A stretch of 64,000 bases of DNA from an uncultured Bacteroidota bacterium (GTDB lineage: Bacteria; Bacteroidota; Bacteroidia; Flavobacteriales; Flavobacteriaceae): contig CACPPV010000006.1 of NCBI GenBank assembly GCA_902635895.1, forward strand, positions 1-64,000. The letters are read 5' to 3'. Below, piece by piece: positions 54,358-61,355 of this stretch. The first letter of the stretch is position 1. Each line of letters opens with the position of its first letter. The position numbers were made by a program, and so were the translations under genes. A model generated the notes under the pieces. That model did no database searches. It had not been told where the DNA came from and worked only from the letters and a program-made list of their open reading frames with translations.

Positions 54358-54831
54358 TTATCTTTCAATTGAAATAATTTCGAATTTTATTGTTCCATTA
54401 GGAACAACTACTTCAGCAATTTCTCCAACTTTTTTTCCTAAAAGTCCTTTCCCTATAGGAGAATTTACAGAAATTTTTCCAGATTTTAAATCTGCTTCAC
54501 TTTCAGCAACCAAAGTATACTTTAATTGCATTTGATTGCCTAAGTTTTTTATAGTAACCTTAGACAAAACTAAAACTTTACTTAAATCCAACTGAGACTC
54601 ATCGATAAGTCTAGCATTTGATAAAATAGCTTCTAGTTTAGAAATTTTCATTTCTAACATTCCTTGAGCTTCCTTTGCAGCATCGTATTCAGCATTTTCA
54701 CTCAAATCACCTTTATCTCTAGCTTCAGCAATAGCATTAGAAGCCTTAGGTCTTTCAATATCTTTAAGTTGATTTAATTCGTCTTTCAACTTATTAAGTC
54801 CCTCTTCAGTATAGTAAGAAACATCACTCAT
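54358..54831 (-). CDS. greA: Transcription elongation factor GreA
   Basis: Rescues backtracked RNA polymerase by stimulating cleavage of the nascent RNA. The 157 residues form the N-terminal coiled coil (YYTEEGLNKLKDELNQL, IAEARDKGDLSENAEYDAAKEAQ near 30-52 with the acidic tip DLSENAEY) and the C-terminal FKBP-like domain (SPIGKGLLGKKVGEIAEV). Its mRNA begins with a terminator-like hairpin just before the ATG. Confidence 0.95.
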   Translation of the reverse strand: MSDVSYYTEEGLNKLKDELNQLKDIERPKASNAIAEARDKGDLSENAEYDAAKEAQGMLEMKISKLEAILSNARLIDESQLDLSKVLVLSKVTIKNLGNQMQLKYTLVAESEADLKSGKISVNSPIGKGLLGKKVGEIAEVVVPNGTIKFEIISIER

Positions 54832-54848
54832 AACACTTATTTTAAAAT

Positions 54849-54875
54849 AAAAAATCCCTGAAAAAACGGGATCTT
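54849..54875 (-). terminator. Terminator-like hairpin in the greA leader
   Basis: On the minus strand ATCCC-GTTTTTTCA-GGGAT is followed by a T tract (GGGATTTTTTATTTT), 17 bases before the greA ATG. It lies downstream of the greA promoter candidate, so it is in the leader and not at the end of another gene. Confidence 0.6.
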
Positions 54876-54878
54876 ATA

Positions 54879-54886
54879 CAAATATA
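54879..54886 (-). promoter_or_regulatory. Candidate promoter -7 element of greA
   Basis: TATATTTG on the minus strand matches TAnnTTTG. A second match, TAATTTTG (54894-54887), abuts it. RNA would begin within the following hairpin's 5' flank. Confidence 0.5.
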
Positions 54887-54928
54887 CAAAATTATTAAAT
54901 CTATAATTTTTTAACTATTTTCACCCAG

Positions 54929-55357
54929 ATGAGATTATTTAAATACGTTTCACTAATTCTTATTTTAAACTTTATTTCTTGTTCAAAAAATGAAATAATC
55001 AAAAACCCTTATCTTCATGAGGTTTCTTTCGAAAAAGTAATAAATCTTAATCTCCCACAGTACGATAACTTAAATTTTAATGGAGGTGCTTTGTATTTAA
55101 ATTCTGGTGGGATAAAAGGTTTAATATTATTTAATTTTAATAATCAAATTTTCGCCTGGGAAGCAAGTTGTCCTAACCAATATCCTTCCTCATGTTCTAC
55201 CATGGAAATTGAAGGGGTACAATCAATTTGTAATTGCGATAATTATAAATATAGCCTAGCTACTGGACAGTTACTTTCTGGAACAAACGAAAACGCATAT
55301 CCGATGAAAATGTACTTTTCAGAAAAAAATGGTAATTCAGTTCGAATATCAAACTGA
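54929..55357 (+). CDS. Rieske-like lipoprotein lacking the histidine ligands
   Basis: A 142-residue lipoprotein; the signal peptide ends in FISC. The middle resembles a Rieske iron-sulfur fold, but where a CxH and a CxxH pair would bind [2Fe-2S], the sequence shows EASCPNQYPSSC near residue 87 and SICNCDNYKYSLATGQLLSG near 107. Cysteines are retained (C90, C97, C109, C111), but both histidine places are Asn or Asp. I recall similar flavobacterial proteins beside greA, so this is a conserved variant. It may hold a disulfide or a different metal. Its 3' end contains the terminator of the convergent receptor gene. Confidence 0.78.
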   Translation: MRLFKYVSLILILNFISCSKNEIIKNPYLHEVSFEKVINLNLPQYDNLNFNGGALYLNSGGIKGLILFNFNNQIFAWEASCPNQYPSSCSTMEIEGVQSICNCDNYKYSLATGQLLSGTNENAYPMKMYFSEKNGNSVRISN

Positions 55358-55363
55358 ATTACC
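55323..55363 (-). terminator. Intrinsic terminator of the His/Asp-repeat receptor gene
   Basis: On the minus strand GGTAATTCAGTT-N9-AACTGAATTACC (12-base stem) is followed by ATTTTTTT, 13 bases past the receptor stop at 55377. It overlaps the last 27 bases of the convergent Rieske-like gene, whose stop codon lies in the stem. It lacks a T run in the plus direction. Confidence 0.82.
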
Positions 55364-55376
55364 AAATATTGTTTAT

Positions 55377-57551
55377 TTAAAATTTATAATTTAAACCAAA
55401 AGAAATATTTCTTCCCATTTCGTGGATTCCTATAGTTTTGAATCTTGATAAATGATCAAAATATTCTTCATCTAATAAGTTATTGACTGACCAAACAAAA
55501 CCTAATTTATTGTTCGTTAAATTAAACTCATGACTTCCGGAAAAATTTAACAAGAAGTAAGAATCCGTTGCAGTTTCAAACTGAGCTACATTATTTTGCT
55601 TGGATTTAGAAACCAAACTTAATTTATAACTGTTTGAGTCAAAATCTAAGTTAAACGATTGTTTAAATGTAAAAGGAGATATAAAAGGCAAATACCCACC
55701 ATTTGCTAATTCTCCCGAAACATACTCTAAAGATGTTTTAAAAGAAAGCCAATCGATTGAAGTTGATCGAGAATAATATAATTCTCCTCCAAATAAAGAA
55801 GCATCAGCTTGAGTATAGTTGTATACAGGCACAGATCCTCTTGAAGTCCCTGTTGGATTTAAATAAATATAATCGTTAATTGAGTTGTAGAAGATATCTA
55901 TTCCAAAGCTATAATTTGAACCAAATGAACTAATAGAAATATCAGATTGTAAATTCTTCTCTTCACTTAAGTTTTTATCTCCAATTTCATACTTGTTTGT
56001 TCCGTGGTGAATGCCATCAGAAAACAATTCGGATAGATTTGGAGCTCTATATCCACTAGAAAAATTAAGTCTAAAGGTTTTATTTTCTCCAAAATTTCTT
56101 TTAAACCCAACAGAACTTGTAAAGCTGTTAAAATTTTCATTAAAGCTTTCTGTTTCAATCTTTCTATCATCAATTCTTAATCCTAATAAGACATCCCACT
56201 TGGAAGTATGTATGTGCGATAATGCATATAACCCCAAATCTTTCTTTTCAGCATCTGGAATTAATTTTTCATCACCAAAGTTAGTATTGCTTTGCCATAA
56301 CATGTTTGTTCCAAGTACTAATTCAAATTTGTCAGATTTTGGAAAAATGTATTTGAAATCAAAAGTTGTTGTTTCTAAATCCATATTTAAAGCGGCTTCA
56401 TCTCCGTGATCGTCATGATCGTCATGATCGTCATGATCATCATGGTCGTCATCATCGTGATCGTCATGATCGTCATCGTCGTCGTCGTGATCATCATCAC
56501 CATGATCATCATCGTGATCATCGTGATCTCCATGCTCATCGTGATGTCCAAATTCCTTTCTTTTGTTCATGCTGTATCCTATTGTGAATTCAATTTCAGA
56601 TTTGTTATCAAATAATATTCTGTTCTTCCATGAAACCATAGTGTTTAAAAGATCCTGATATGATTTTTCTTCTTCATGATCGTCATGGTCATCATGATCG
56701 TCGTGGTCATCATCATGATCGTCATGATCGTCGTCATCGTGATCATCGTGATCGTCATGATCATCATGATCGTCATGCCCCTCATCTCCATGTGGAATTC
56801 CAATTTCAGAGTCAGAAATGTTTACTCTTAAATCCGAAATAAAGTTGTCAGAACTATACCCTAAACCAAAGTTGAGGTCATTTTGTTTAAAATAAGTGTT
56901 TTCAACTTCGTGATCTGGAGTATTAAAATTATCATTGTCAACCATACTTGCTTGAACAATGTAATTTAATTTATTAAGGTTTCCTTTAACTCCTAAATTA
57001 GTTGTAAACCCACTGTAGTTGGAATTGTAAACTGTCCCTAGTTCAATTTCAGGTCCATCTCCATCATAATAACTATCAGGATTAATGTAAAGAACTCCTC
57101 CCAAGGCATCACTTCCATAAAGAACAGACATTGGACCTTTTATAACTTCAACAGATCCCACTCCAAAGCCTGAAAGATTCATTCCATGTTCGTCTCCCCA
57201 TTGCTGATTTTCAACTCTTATGTTATGACTAAAAACTGTAACACGGTTTGAAGATAATCCTCTTATTACTGGTTTTGATATTCCTGGTCCAGTTGAAATT
57301 ATAGAAATACCTGGAATTTCTTGAATTGCAGCAGATAAATTTTGTCTTTTAATGTAATTTAAATTGTTGAGATTTAATTTACTTACATTGATAACGTTGT
57401 TTTTTAATGACTCTTTAAAAGGAGTAGATACAACTACTTCTGATAATTCAACAGGAACTAATGTATCGTTCTCCTGAGTATTTTGAGCATTAATTGTATT
57501 TATGCTAATAAATAGCATAGCCAAAAAGGCAATTTTTGTAATATTTTTCAT
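55377..57551 (-). CDS. TonB-dependent receptor with two His/Asp-repeat loops, likely zinc
   Basis: A 724-residue outer-membrane receptor. A signal peptide (about 1-22) is followed by a plug (about 35-165, with GISKPVIRGLSSNRVTVFSHN and GPMSVLYGSDALGGV), and a barrel ends in NISFGLNYKF. Two extracellular-type insertions are almost pure Asp/His: residues about 254-293 with 12 His, and 336-383 with 14 His, mostly DDH repeats. They look like metal-trapping loops. The plug and His-rich loops resemble ZnuD-type zinc receptors. A Cys/His-containing exported protein is encoded 42 bases upstream, which supports a transition-metal substrate (zinc favoured, copper or nickel possible). Confidence 0.88.
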   Translation of the reverse strand: MKNITKIAFLAMLFISINTINAQNTQENDTLVPVELSEVVVSTPFKESLKNNVINVSKLNLNNLNYIKRQNLSAAIQEIPGISIISTGPGISKPVIRGLSSNRVTVFSHNIRVENQQWGDEHGMNLSGFGVGSVEVIKGPMSVLYGSDALGGVLYINPDSYYDGDGPEIELGTVYNSNYSGFTTNLGVKGNLNKLNYIVQASMVDNDNFNTPDHEVENTYFKQNDLNFGLGYSSDNFISDLRVNISDSEIGIPHGDEGHDDHDDHDDHDDHDDDDHDDHDDDHDDHDDHDDHEEEKSYQDLLNTMVSWKNRILFDNKSEIEFTIGYSMNKRKEFGHHDEHGDHDDHDDDHGDDDHDDDDDDHDDHDDDDHDDHDDHDDHDDHGDEAALNMDLETTTFDFKYIFPKSDKFELVLGTNMLWQSNTNFGDEKLIPDAEKKDLGLYALSHIHTSKWDVLLGLRIDDRKIETESFNENFNSFTSSVGFKRNFGENKTFRLNFSSGYRAPNLSELFSDGIHHGTNKYEIGDKNLSEEKNLQSDISISSFGSNYSFGIDIFYNSINDYIYLNPTGTSRGSVPVYNYTQADASLFGGELYYSRSTSIDWLSFKTSLEYVSGELANGGYLPFISPFTFKQSFNLDFDSNSYKLSLVSKSKQNNVAQFETATDSYFLLNFSGSHEFNLTNNKLGFVWSVNNLLDEEYFDHLSRFKTIGIHEMGRNISFGLNYKF
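56403..56546 (-). repeat. Asp/His codon repeat region 2
   Basis: Imperfect triplet-based tandem repeats (GAC/GAT and CAT/CAC codons) encoding residues 336-383 of the receptor. The plus strand reads as repeated ATCGTC/ATCATG units. Simple-repeat slippage could alter loop length between strains without shifting frame, since units are multiples of three. Confidence 0.85.
56673..56792 (-). repeat. Asp/His codon repeat region 1
   Basis: A second, separate Asp/His codon repeat encoding residues about 254-293 of the same receptor. The unit mixture (DDH, DDDH) resembles region 2, suggesting they grew by the same slippage or by duplication between loops. Confidence 0.85.
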
Positions 57552-57593
57552 TTTTTTATTTATAATTTATATTGATTTGTTAGATTGAATAAT

Positions 57594-57899
57594 TTAACAA
57601 TCTACTGGGGGACCTCTTGAATCAAAATAATTATAAAAATTTGAAAAATGTGTTCTATTATAAACAGCATATTGTTTATAATTGATAAAAAAATCTTTAA
57701 TTAAAAAAGTAGAATCTTCAGAACTAAAATCAGAATTTGCTCTTAAAAAATCACATGTAGAACAACTGATTTCAGCTTCGTGAAAATGAGCGTTTTCTTC
57801 AGAGCAAACAACATGCTCTTCAAATAAATAGTGATTTAAGCCAAAAATGGTTGGAAGGCTTAAAATCCCAATAAGAATTAAGCTAATAACTCTTTTCAC
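57594..57899 (-). CDS. Small exported Cys/His protein paired with the metal receptor
   Basis: A 101-residue protein with an N-terminal hydrophobic signal (about 4-20). A metal-binding-like stretch follows: NHYLFEEHVVCSEENAHFHE and then SCSTCDFL, with Cys32, Cys46, Cys49 and several His. The C-terminus is RGPPVDC. I recall similar RGPP-ending proteins directly upstream of His-rich TonB receptors in flavobacteria, but no name or function. It may be a periplasmic metal chaperone or sensor for the downstream receptor. It starts 18 bases after the thiamine-type receptor stop. Confidence 0.78.
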   Translation of the reverse strand: MKRVISLILIGILSLPTIFGLNHYLFEEHVVCSEENAHFHEAEISCSTCDFLRANSDFSSEDSTFLIKDFFINYKQYAVYNRTHFSNFYNYFDSRGPPVDC

Positions 57900-57917
57900 G
57901 CTGTGAATTTACAAAAT

Positions 57918-60074
57918 TTAAAACTTAAGGGTTAATCCCAACAAAAAATTTCTAGTAGCTTGTGGATAATACCCAGCTCCATCCAAAGTTGTTACTTGAC
58001 CGGGTGAAGACCATGTGTCATCATAAGTATAATAATATCCATTAGAAACATACTCGTTGTTAAAAACATTATTGACTAATCCTGAAAATATGATTTCGTC
58101 AAAGACTAGATTTGAAATAATCTTGTAACTAAAATTAATATCATTAACAAAGTAGCTATCCAAAATAGAGTTAACAGCGTCAGTATTTCCCATATATTGT
58201 TTTCCAACGTATTTGGATAAAAAACTAATCATAAGATTATTGTTTGGTGAAAAGATTAGTGAATTGGATGAGATTAAATTAGGTGAAAACGAGATGTTAG
58301 TTTTTCCAAAATCAAAAACAGATCCATTAAATTTTGAAAGAATTTTCTTGTTTTTATTACTACTCAATGTAAAATTATTTCTTAATGACAAATTGCTTGA
58401 AAGCTTTAGCTCAAGTTCTGATTCTATTCCAATACGATAACTTGAACCACTATTGGTTCTAATTGGAGAACCCACATCGTCCAATTCTCCTGTTAAAACT
58501 AATTGTTCGTTGTAAAGCATGTAATATGTATTAAGATTGAATCTTAAACCATTTTTTTTATATCTCCATCCAATCTCAAAATCGTTTAGTTGCTCTGGCC
58601 TTATATTTTCATTTGCTTCATAATCACTTCGACTTGGTTCTCGGTTAGCTCTTGAATACGAACCGTATAGTATGGAATTAGGTCTAATCTTGTATGACAA
58701 TCCAAATTTTGGATTAAAAAAACTAAACGATTCATCAATCAACATATTAACAAGATCTGATGTAATTCCACTAGTCTTGTATGTAACATTTCTGAATTGA
58801 ACATCTCCATATAGTTCTAACTCATCGCTTAGATCATAAGATGCTTTAGCAAAAACACTAAAATCTGTTTTTTTTCCATTTCCATCGTAATATCTATCTC
58901 TGATAGAACTGTCTTTACTAAAATTCCTTGCCCATACAATTTCACCAAAATGATCTCCACTGTAAGTACTGTAGGATGAATTAAATATCATAGCTAACCT
59001 ACTCCCAGTATATTTAGCTGATGCATTAATTACATAAAAGTCATTATCTAACCAACGTCTTCTAATTAAATCTGTAGTTCCTGTTTCGTTTCCATCTGAA
59101 TCAATATCTGATATTAAAATACCCCCATAAGTTCCAACAGAATCGTCCTCCCTATATTGTTCAAAATAACCTCTTCCATAGGTATAATTTAAACCTAGAT
59201 TTGTAGACCAATTTTGATTTAGTTTTTGATTCCAATGAAACTGATAATGATCTTGTTTGTAATTATCAATTTCATTTTCATAAGTATATGGATTTTGTCT
59301 TCGGTTTTCAAGCAATTGTTCTTTACTTAATCCATACCAGGATTGGTAAGTTTTTTCATGACCTCCAAATGAAAGAGCTTTAATAAGGGTGTTGCCTTTA
59401 CTATAAGTCCCCTGAAGAAAATAAGATTTTAAGTCTGAAAAAGCCCTATCAATGTATCCATCAGAATCAATTTTAGAAAGTCTTCCCGAAAGTTCAAACG
59501 ACTGGTTTAATTTTCCTGTACTAAACTTTACAGTATGTTTAAGCGTGTTATAACTTCCCACAGAGTTAGATATCTCTGCGTAGGGGGTTTCTGAAATTGC
59601 ATCAGTTAATATGTTTATACTTGCTCCAAAGGCCCCAGATCCATTTGTTGATGTACCAACTCCTCTTTGAACCTGAAGACTTTCTACAGACGATGTAAAA
59701 TCTGGGAGATTGACCCAAAAAGTACCATGAGACTCCGGATCATTGAATGGTATACCGTTGATTGTAATGTTAGTTGATTGAGCACTAACTCCTCGTATTC
59801 TAATTCCAGTGTAACCAATACCTGCTCCTGCGTCAGATGTTGTCACAACTGAGGGTAAGTAATTTAACAAAACTGGCAAGTCTTGACCTAAGTTTCTAGT
59901 TGATAGTTCTTTTTTGTAAACATTTGAATGAGTAATAGGAGAGGTATTGTTTACTCTTATTGATTGAACGACAACCTCATCTAATATTTGTTTAGTTCCT
60001 TGAATTGTATCTTTTACTTGTTGAGAATAAATATTAATTGATAACAATATCAAAAAGTATAGAGCTTTTTTCAT
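57918..60074 (-). CDS. TPP-riboswitch-controlled TonB-dependent receptor (thiamine uptake)
   Basis: A 718-residue outer-membrane receptor. The signal peptide (about 1-18) is followed by the TonB box/plug region (about 25-160, LDEVVVQSIRVNNTSPITHSN; PSVVTTSDAGAGIGYTGIRIRG; VESLQVQRGVGTSTNGSGAFG), then a barrel ending in NFLLGLTLKF. The plug alone would suggest an iron receptor. The TPP riboswitch in its leader indicates that it instead imports thiamine or a thiamine precursor. Such TPP-regulated outer-membrane proteins are known from comparative work on Bacteroidota. Two further genes on the same strand follow closely. Confidence 0.9.
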   Translation of the reverse strand: MKKALYFLILLSINIYSQQVKDTIQGTKQILDEVVVQSIRVNNTSPITHSNVYKKELSTRNLGQDLPVLLNYLPSVVTTSDAGAGIGYTGIRIRGVSAQSTNITINGIPFNDPESHGTFWVNLPDFTSSVESLQVQRGVGTSTNGSGAFGASINILTDAISETPYAEISNSVGSYNTLKHTVKFSTGKLNQSFELSGRLSKIDSDGYIDRAFSDLKSYFLQGTYSKGNTLIKALSFGGHEKTYQSWYGLSKEQLLENRRQNPYTYENEIDNYKQDHYQFHWNQKLNQNWSTNLGLNYTYGRGYFEQYREDDSVGTYGGILISDIDSDGNETGTTDLIRRRWLDNDFYVINASAKYTGSRLAMIFNSSYSTYSGDHFGEIVWARNFSKDSSIRDRYYDGNGKKTDFSVFAKASYDLSDELELYGDVQFRNVTYKTSGITSDLVNMLIDESFSFFNPKFGLSYKIRPNSILYGSYSRANREPSRSDYEANENIRPEQLNDFEIGWRYKKNGLRFNLNTYYMLYNEQLVLTGELDDVGSPIRTNSGSSYRIGIESELELKLSSNLSLRNNFTLSSNKNKKILSKFNGSVFDFGKTNISFSPNLISSNSLIFSPNNNLMISFLSKYVGKQYMGNTDAVNSILDSYFVNDINFSYKIISNLVFDEIIFSGLVNNVFNNEYVSNGYYYTYDDTWSSPGQVTTLDGAGYYPQATRNFLLGLTLKF

Positions 60075-60109
60075 ATTTAAAAAAATTTATAGTGGGGATA
60101 AAACAGATG

Positions 60110-60182
60110 ATAACAATTTTCCTCTCCAAAATTACTTGGCAGGTTCATTGGGTATAATCTCAGCCGTAGCACCCCATTTATT
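60110..60182 (-). ncRNA. TPP (thiamine pyrophosphate) riboswitch
   Basis: The minus-strand RNA reads GGGGUGCUACGGCUGAGA followed by UUAUACCCAAUGAACCUG, the unmistakable THI-box core. The 3' half has CCAAGUAAUUUUGGAGAGG. CUGAGA is at 60163-60158 and ACCUG at 60144-60140. A downstream AUCCCCA (60099-60093) can pair with the aptamer's UGGGG (60176-60172), a possible switch helix. Located in the leader of the TonB receptor gene, it should turn expression off when cellular TPP is high. Confidence 0.93.
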
Positions 60183-60188
60183 ATATTT

Positions 60189-60196
60189 CAAAGATA
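60189..60196 (-). promoter_or_regulatory. Promoter -7 element for the TPP-controlled receptor
   Basis: TATCTTTG on the minus strand matches TAnnTTTG exactly and lies between the kinase stop and the riboswitch. RNA would start near 60183, right at the aptamer. A possible TTG -33 is 24 bases upstream, longer than usual. Confidence 0.6.
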
Positions 60197-60208
60197 ATGA
60201 TATTGTTA

Positions 60209-60772
60209 CTATATATCTAGCAACTTATTTATTTCTTTTATTGCTGTTTCTAATCTGTAACTTTTAGGTCCGCTTACTAAAATATATGGTTTATTGTATT
60301 TATTTAAAGTTTCTTTAAAAGCATCAAACATTTTTTGCCTTTCTAAAGGTTTATCTCTTAAATCATCTTTTTCCCAGGGAACATCGATGTCGGTTAGAAT
60401 ATACAAATCGTAATTGTTCTTAAGAGCATATTTTTCTAAAATTGGGTCACAATAACCATCATAATAGGTCTCAGAATAAACTTTAGTTTCTAAAAGATCT
60501 GTGTCGCATATAAGTATTCTATTAGCCAGTTTTGAAAGTTGATTTTCCAATTTTATTTGTCCTTTTGCTATTGGAAGTAAATCTTTAAGTTCACAAATCT
60601 TTTTTTCATTATCCCATTTTCTTTGCAGGTAATCTCTAGCATATTCTTTTACCCAATTAGTATTATAATAGTCTGCAAGATCTTTTGAAAGAGTAGTTTT
60701 ACCTGAGGATTCAGGTCCAAAAAGAACTACTTTTAAGCAGCTTGATTTGATTTGTTTAAGATTTTTTTCCAT
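60209..60772 (-). CDS. NadR-like P-loop kinase
   Basis: A 187-residue AAA/P-loop protein resembling the C-terminal ribosylnicotinamide kinase domain of NadR. The Walker A is FGPESSGKTTLSKDLADYY near residue 18, and CDTDLLETKVYSETYYDGYCDP near 89 is the substrate region. KDDLRDKPLERQKMFDAF near 135 fits the lid. It overlaps the PnuC gene by 40 bases, so the two are made together. The likely job is phosphorylating the vitamin carried in by PnuC, either nicotinamide riboside (NadR-like) or thiamine. The riboswitch downstream points to thiamine without proving it. Confidence 0.82.
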   Translation of the reverse strand: MEKNLKQIKSSCLKVVLFGPESSGKTTLSKDLADYYNTNWVKEYARDYLQRKWDNEKKICELKDLLPIAKGQIKLENQLSKLANRILICDTDLLETKVYSETYYDGYCDPILEKYALKNNYDLYILTDIDVPWEKDDLRDKPLERQKMFDAFKETLNKYNKPYILVSGPKSYRLETAIKEINKLLDI

Positions 60773-61353
60773 GAATAATAACCAGAGATAGCAATTATAG
60801 TAAAAATAAAATATTGTAAACTAGTAAATGTTAATCCTTTGTAAAAATATAAGGGAACCGATATTACATCTCCAATAATCCAAAAAATCCAATTTTCAAT
60901 CTTTCTTTTAGCCATTAACCACATTCCAACAAAGAAAATCGCAGTAGTAATATTATCAATGTATGACGTTAAAGACCCCCACTTATCAAAATAATTATAG
61001 ATTCCGTACACAAAAATCAGAGAAGAAATAAATATAGATAAGGATATTTTTTTTTCATAGTTACTAATCTTCGATATGGGAGTTACTATGTTATTTTTTT
61101 TACGAGTCCAAATATACCATCCATAAATACTCATTATAAAATAATATACATTTATCATCATATCACCCAATAATCCCCACTTAAAGAGTAAATAAGTAAA
61201 TATTGACGTTGAAATCATTCCCGTTGGATAAACTAGTATATTATTGTTTTTTGAAAACCAAACACTTAATAAGCCAAAGATTACAGCTACGATTTCAAAA
61301 AATATGTCCAGTTCATTATATTGTGAATATTGTTGAAATAAAAAATCAAACAT
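60733..61353 (-). CDS. PnuC-family vitamin transporter
   Basis: A seven-helix inner-membrane facilitator of 206 residues, starting at the ATG at 61353, 2 bases after the preceding stop. An upstream TTG-like start at 61383 would lie inside the PPTase gene. Family segments are WFSKNNNILVYPTGMISTSIF near 33, WGLLGDMMINVYYFIMSIYGWYIW near 58 and KIENWIFWIIGDVISVPLYFYKGL near 150. PnuC moves nicotinamide riboside; the PnuT branch moves thiamine. Proximity to a TPP-controlled TonB receptor suggests PnuT, but no residue decides it. Confidence 0.88.
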   Translation of the reverse strand: MFDFLFQQYSQYNELDIFFEIVAVIFGLLSVWFSKNNNILVYPTGMISTSIFTYLLFKWGLLGDMMINVYYFIMSIYGWYIWTRKKNNIVTPISKISNYEKKISLSIFISSLIFVYGIYNYFDKWGSLTSYIDNITTAIFFVGMWLMAKRKIENWIFWIIGDVISVPLYFYKGLTFTSLQYFIFTIIAISGYYSWKKILNKSNQAA

Positions 61354-61355
61354 AA

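Noticed and set aside
56366-56615. Plus-strand ORFs rich in His/Arg/Asp or Ile/Val opposite the receptor
   Set aside because: They are antisense readings of the Asp/His codon repeats and have no independent support.
56403-56792. CRISPR-like array or non-coding tandem repeat
   Set aside because: The repeat follows codon units within an intact receptor frame, with no spacers and no cas genes.
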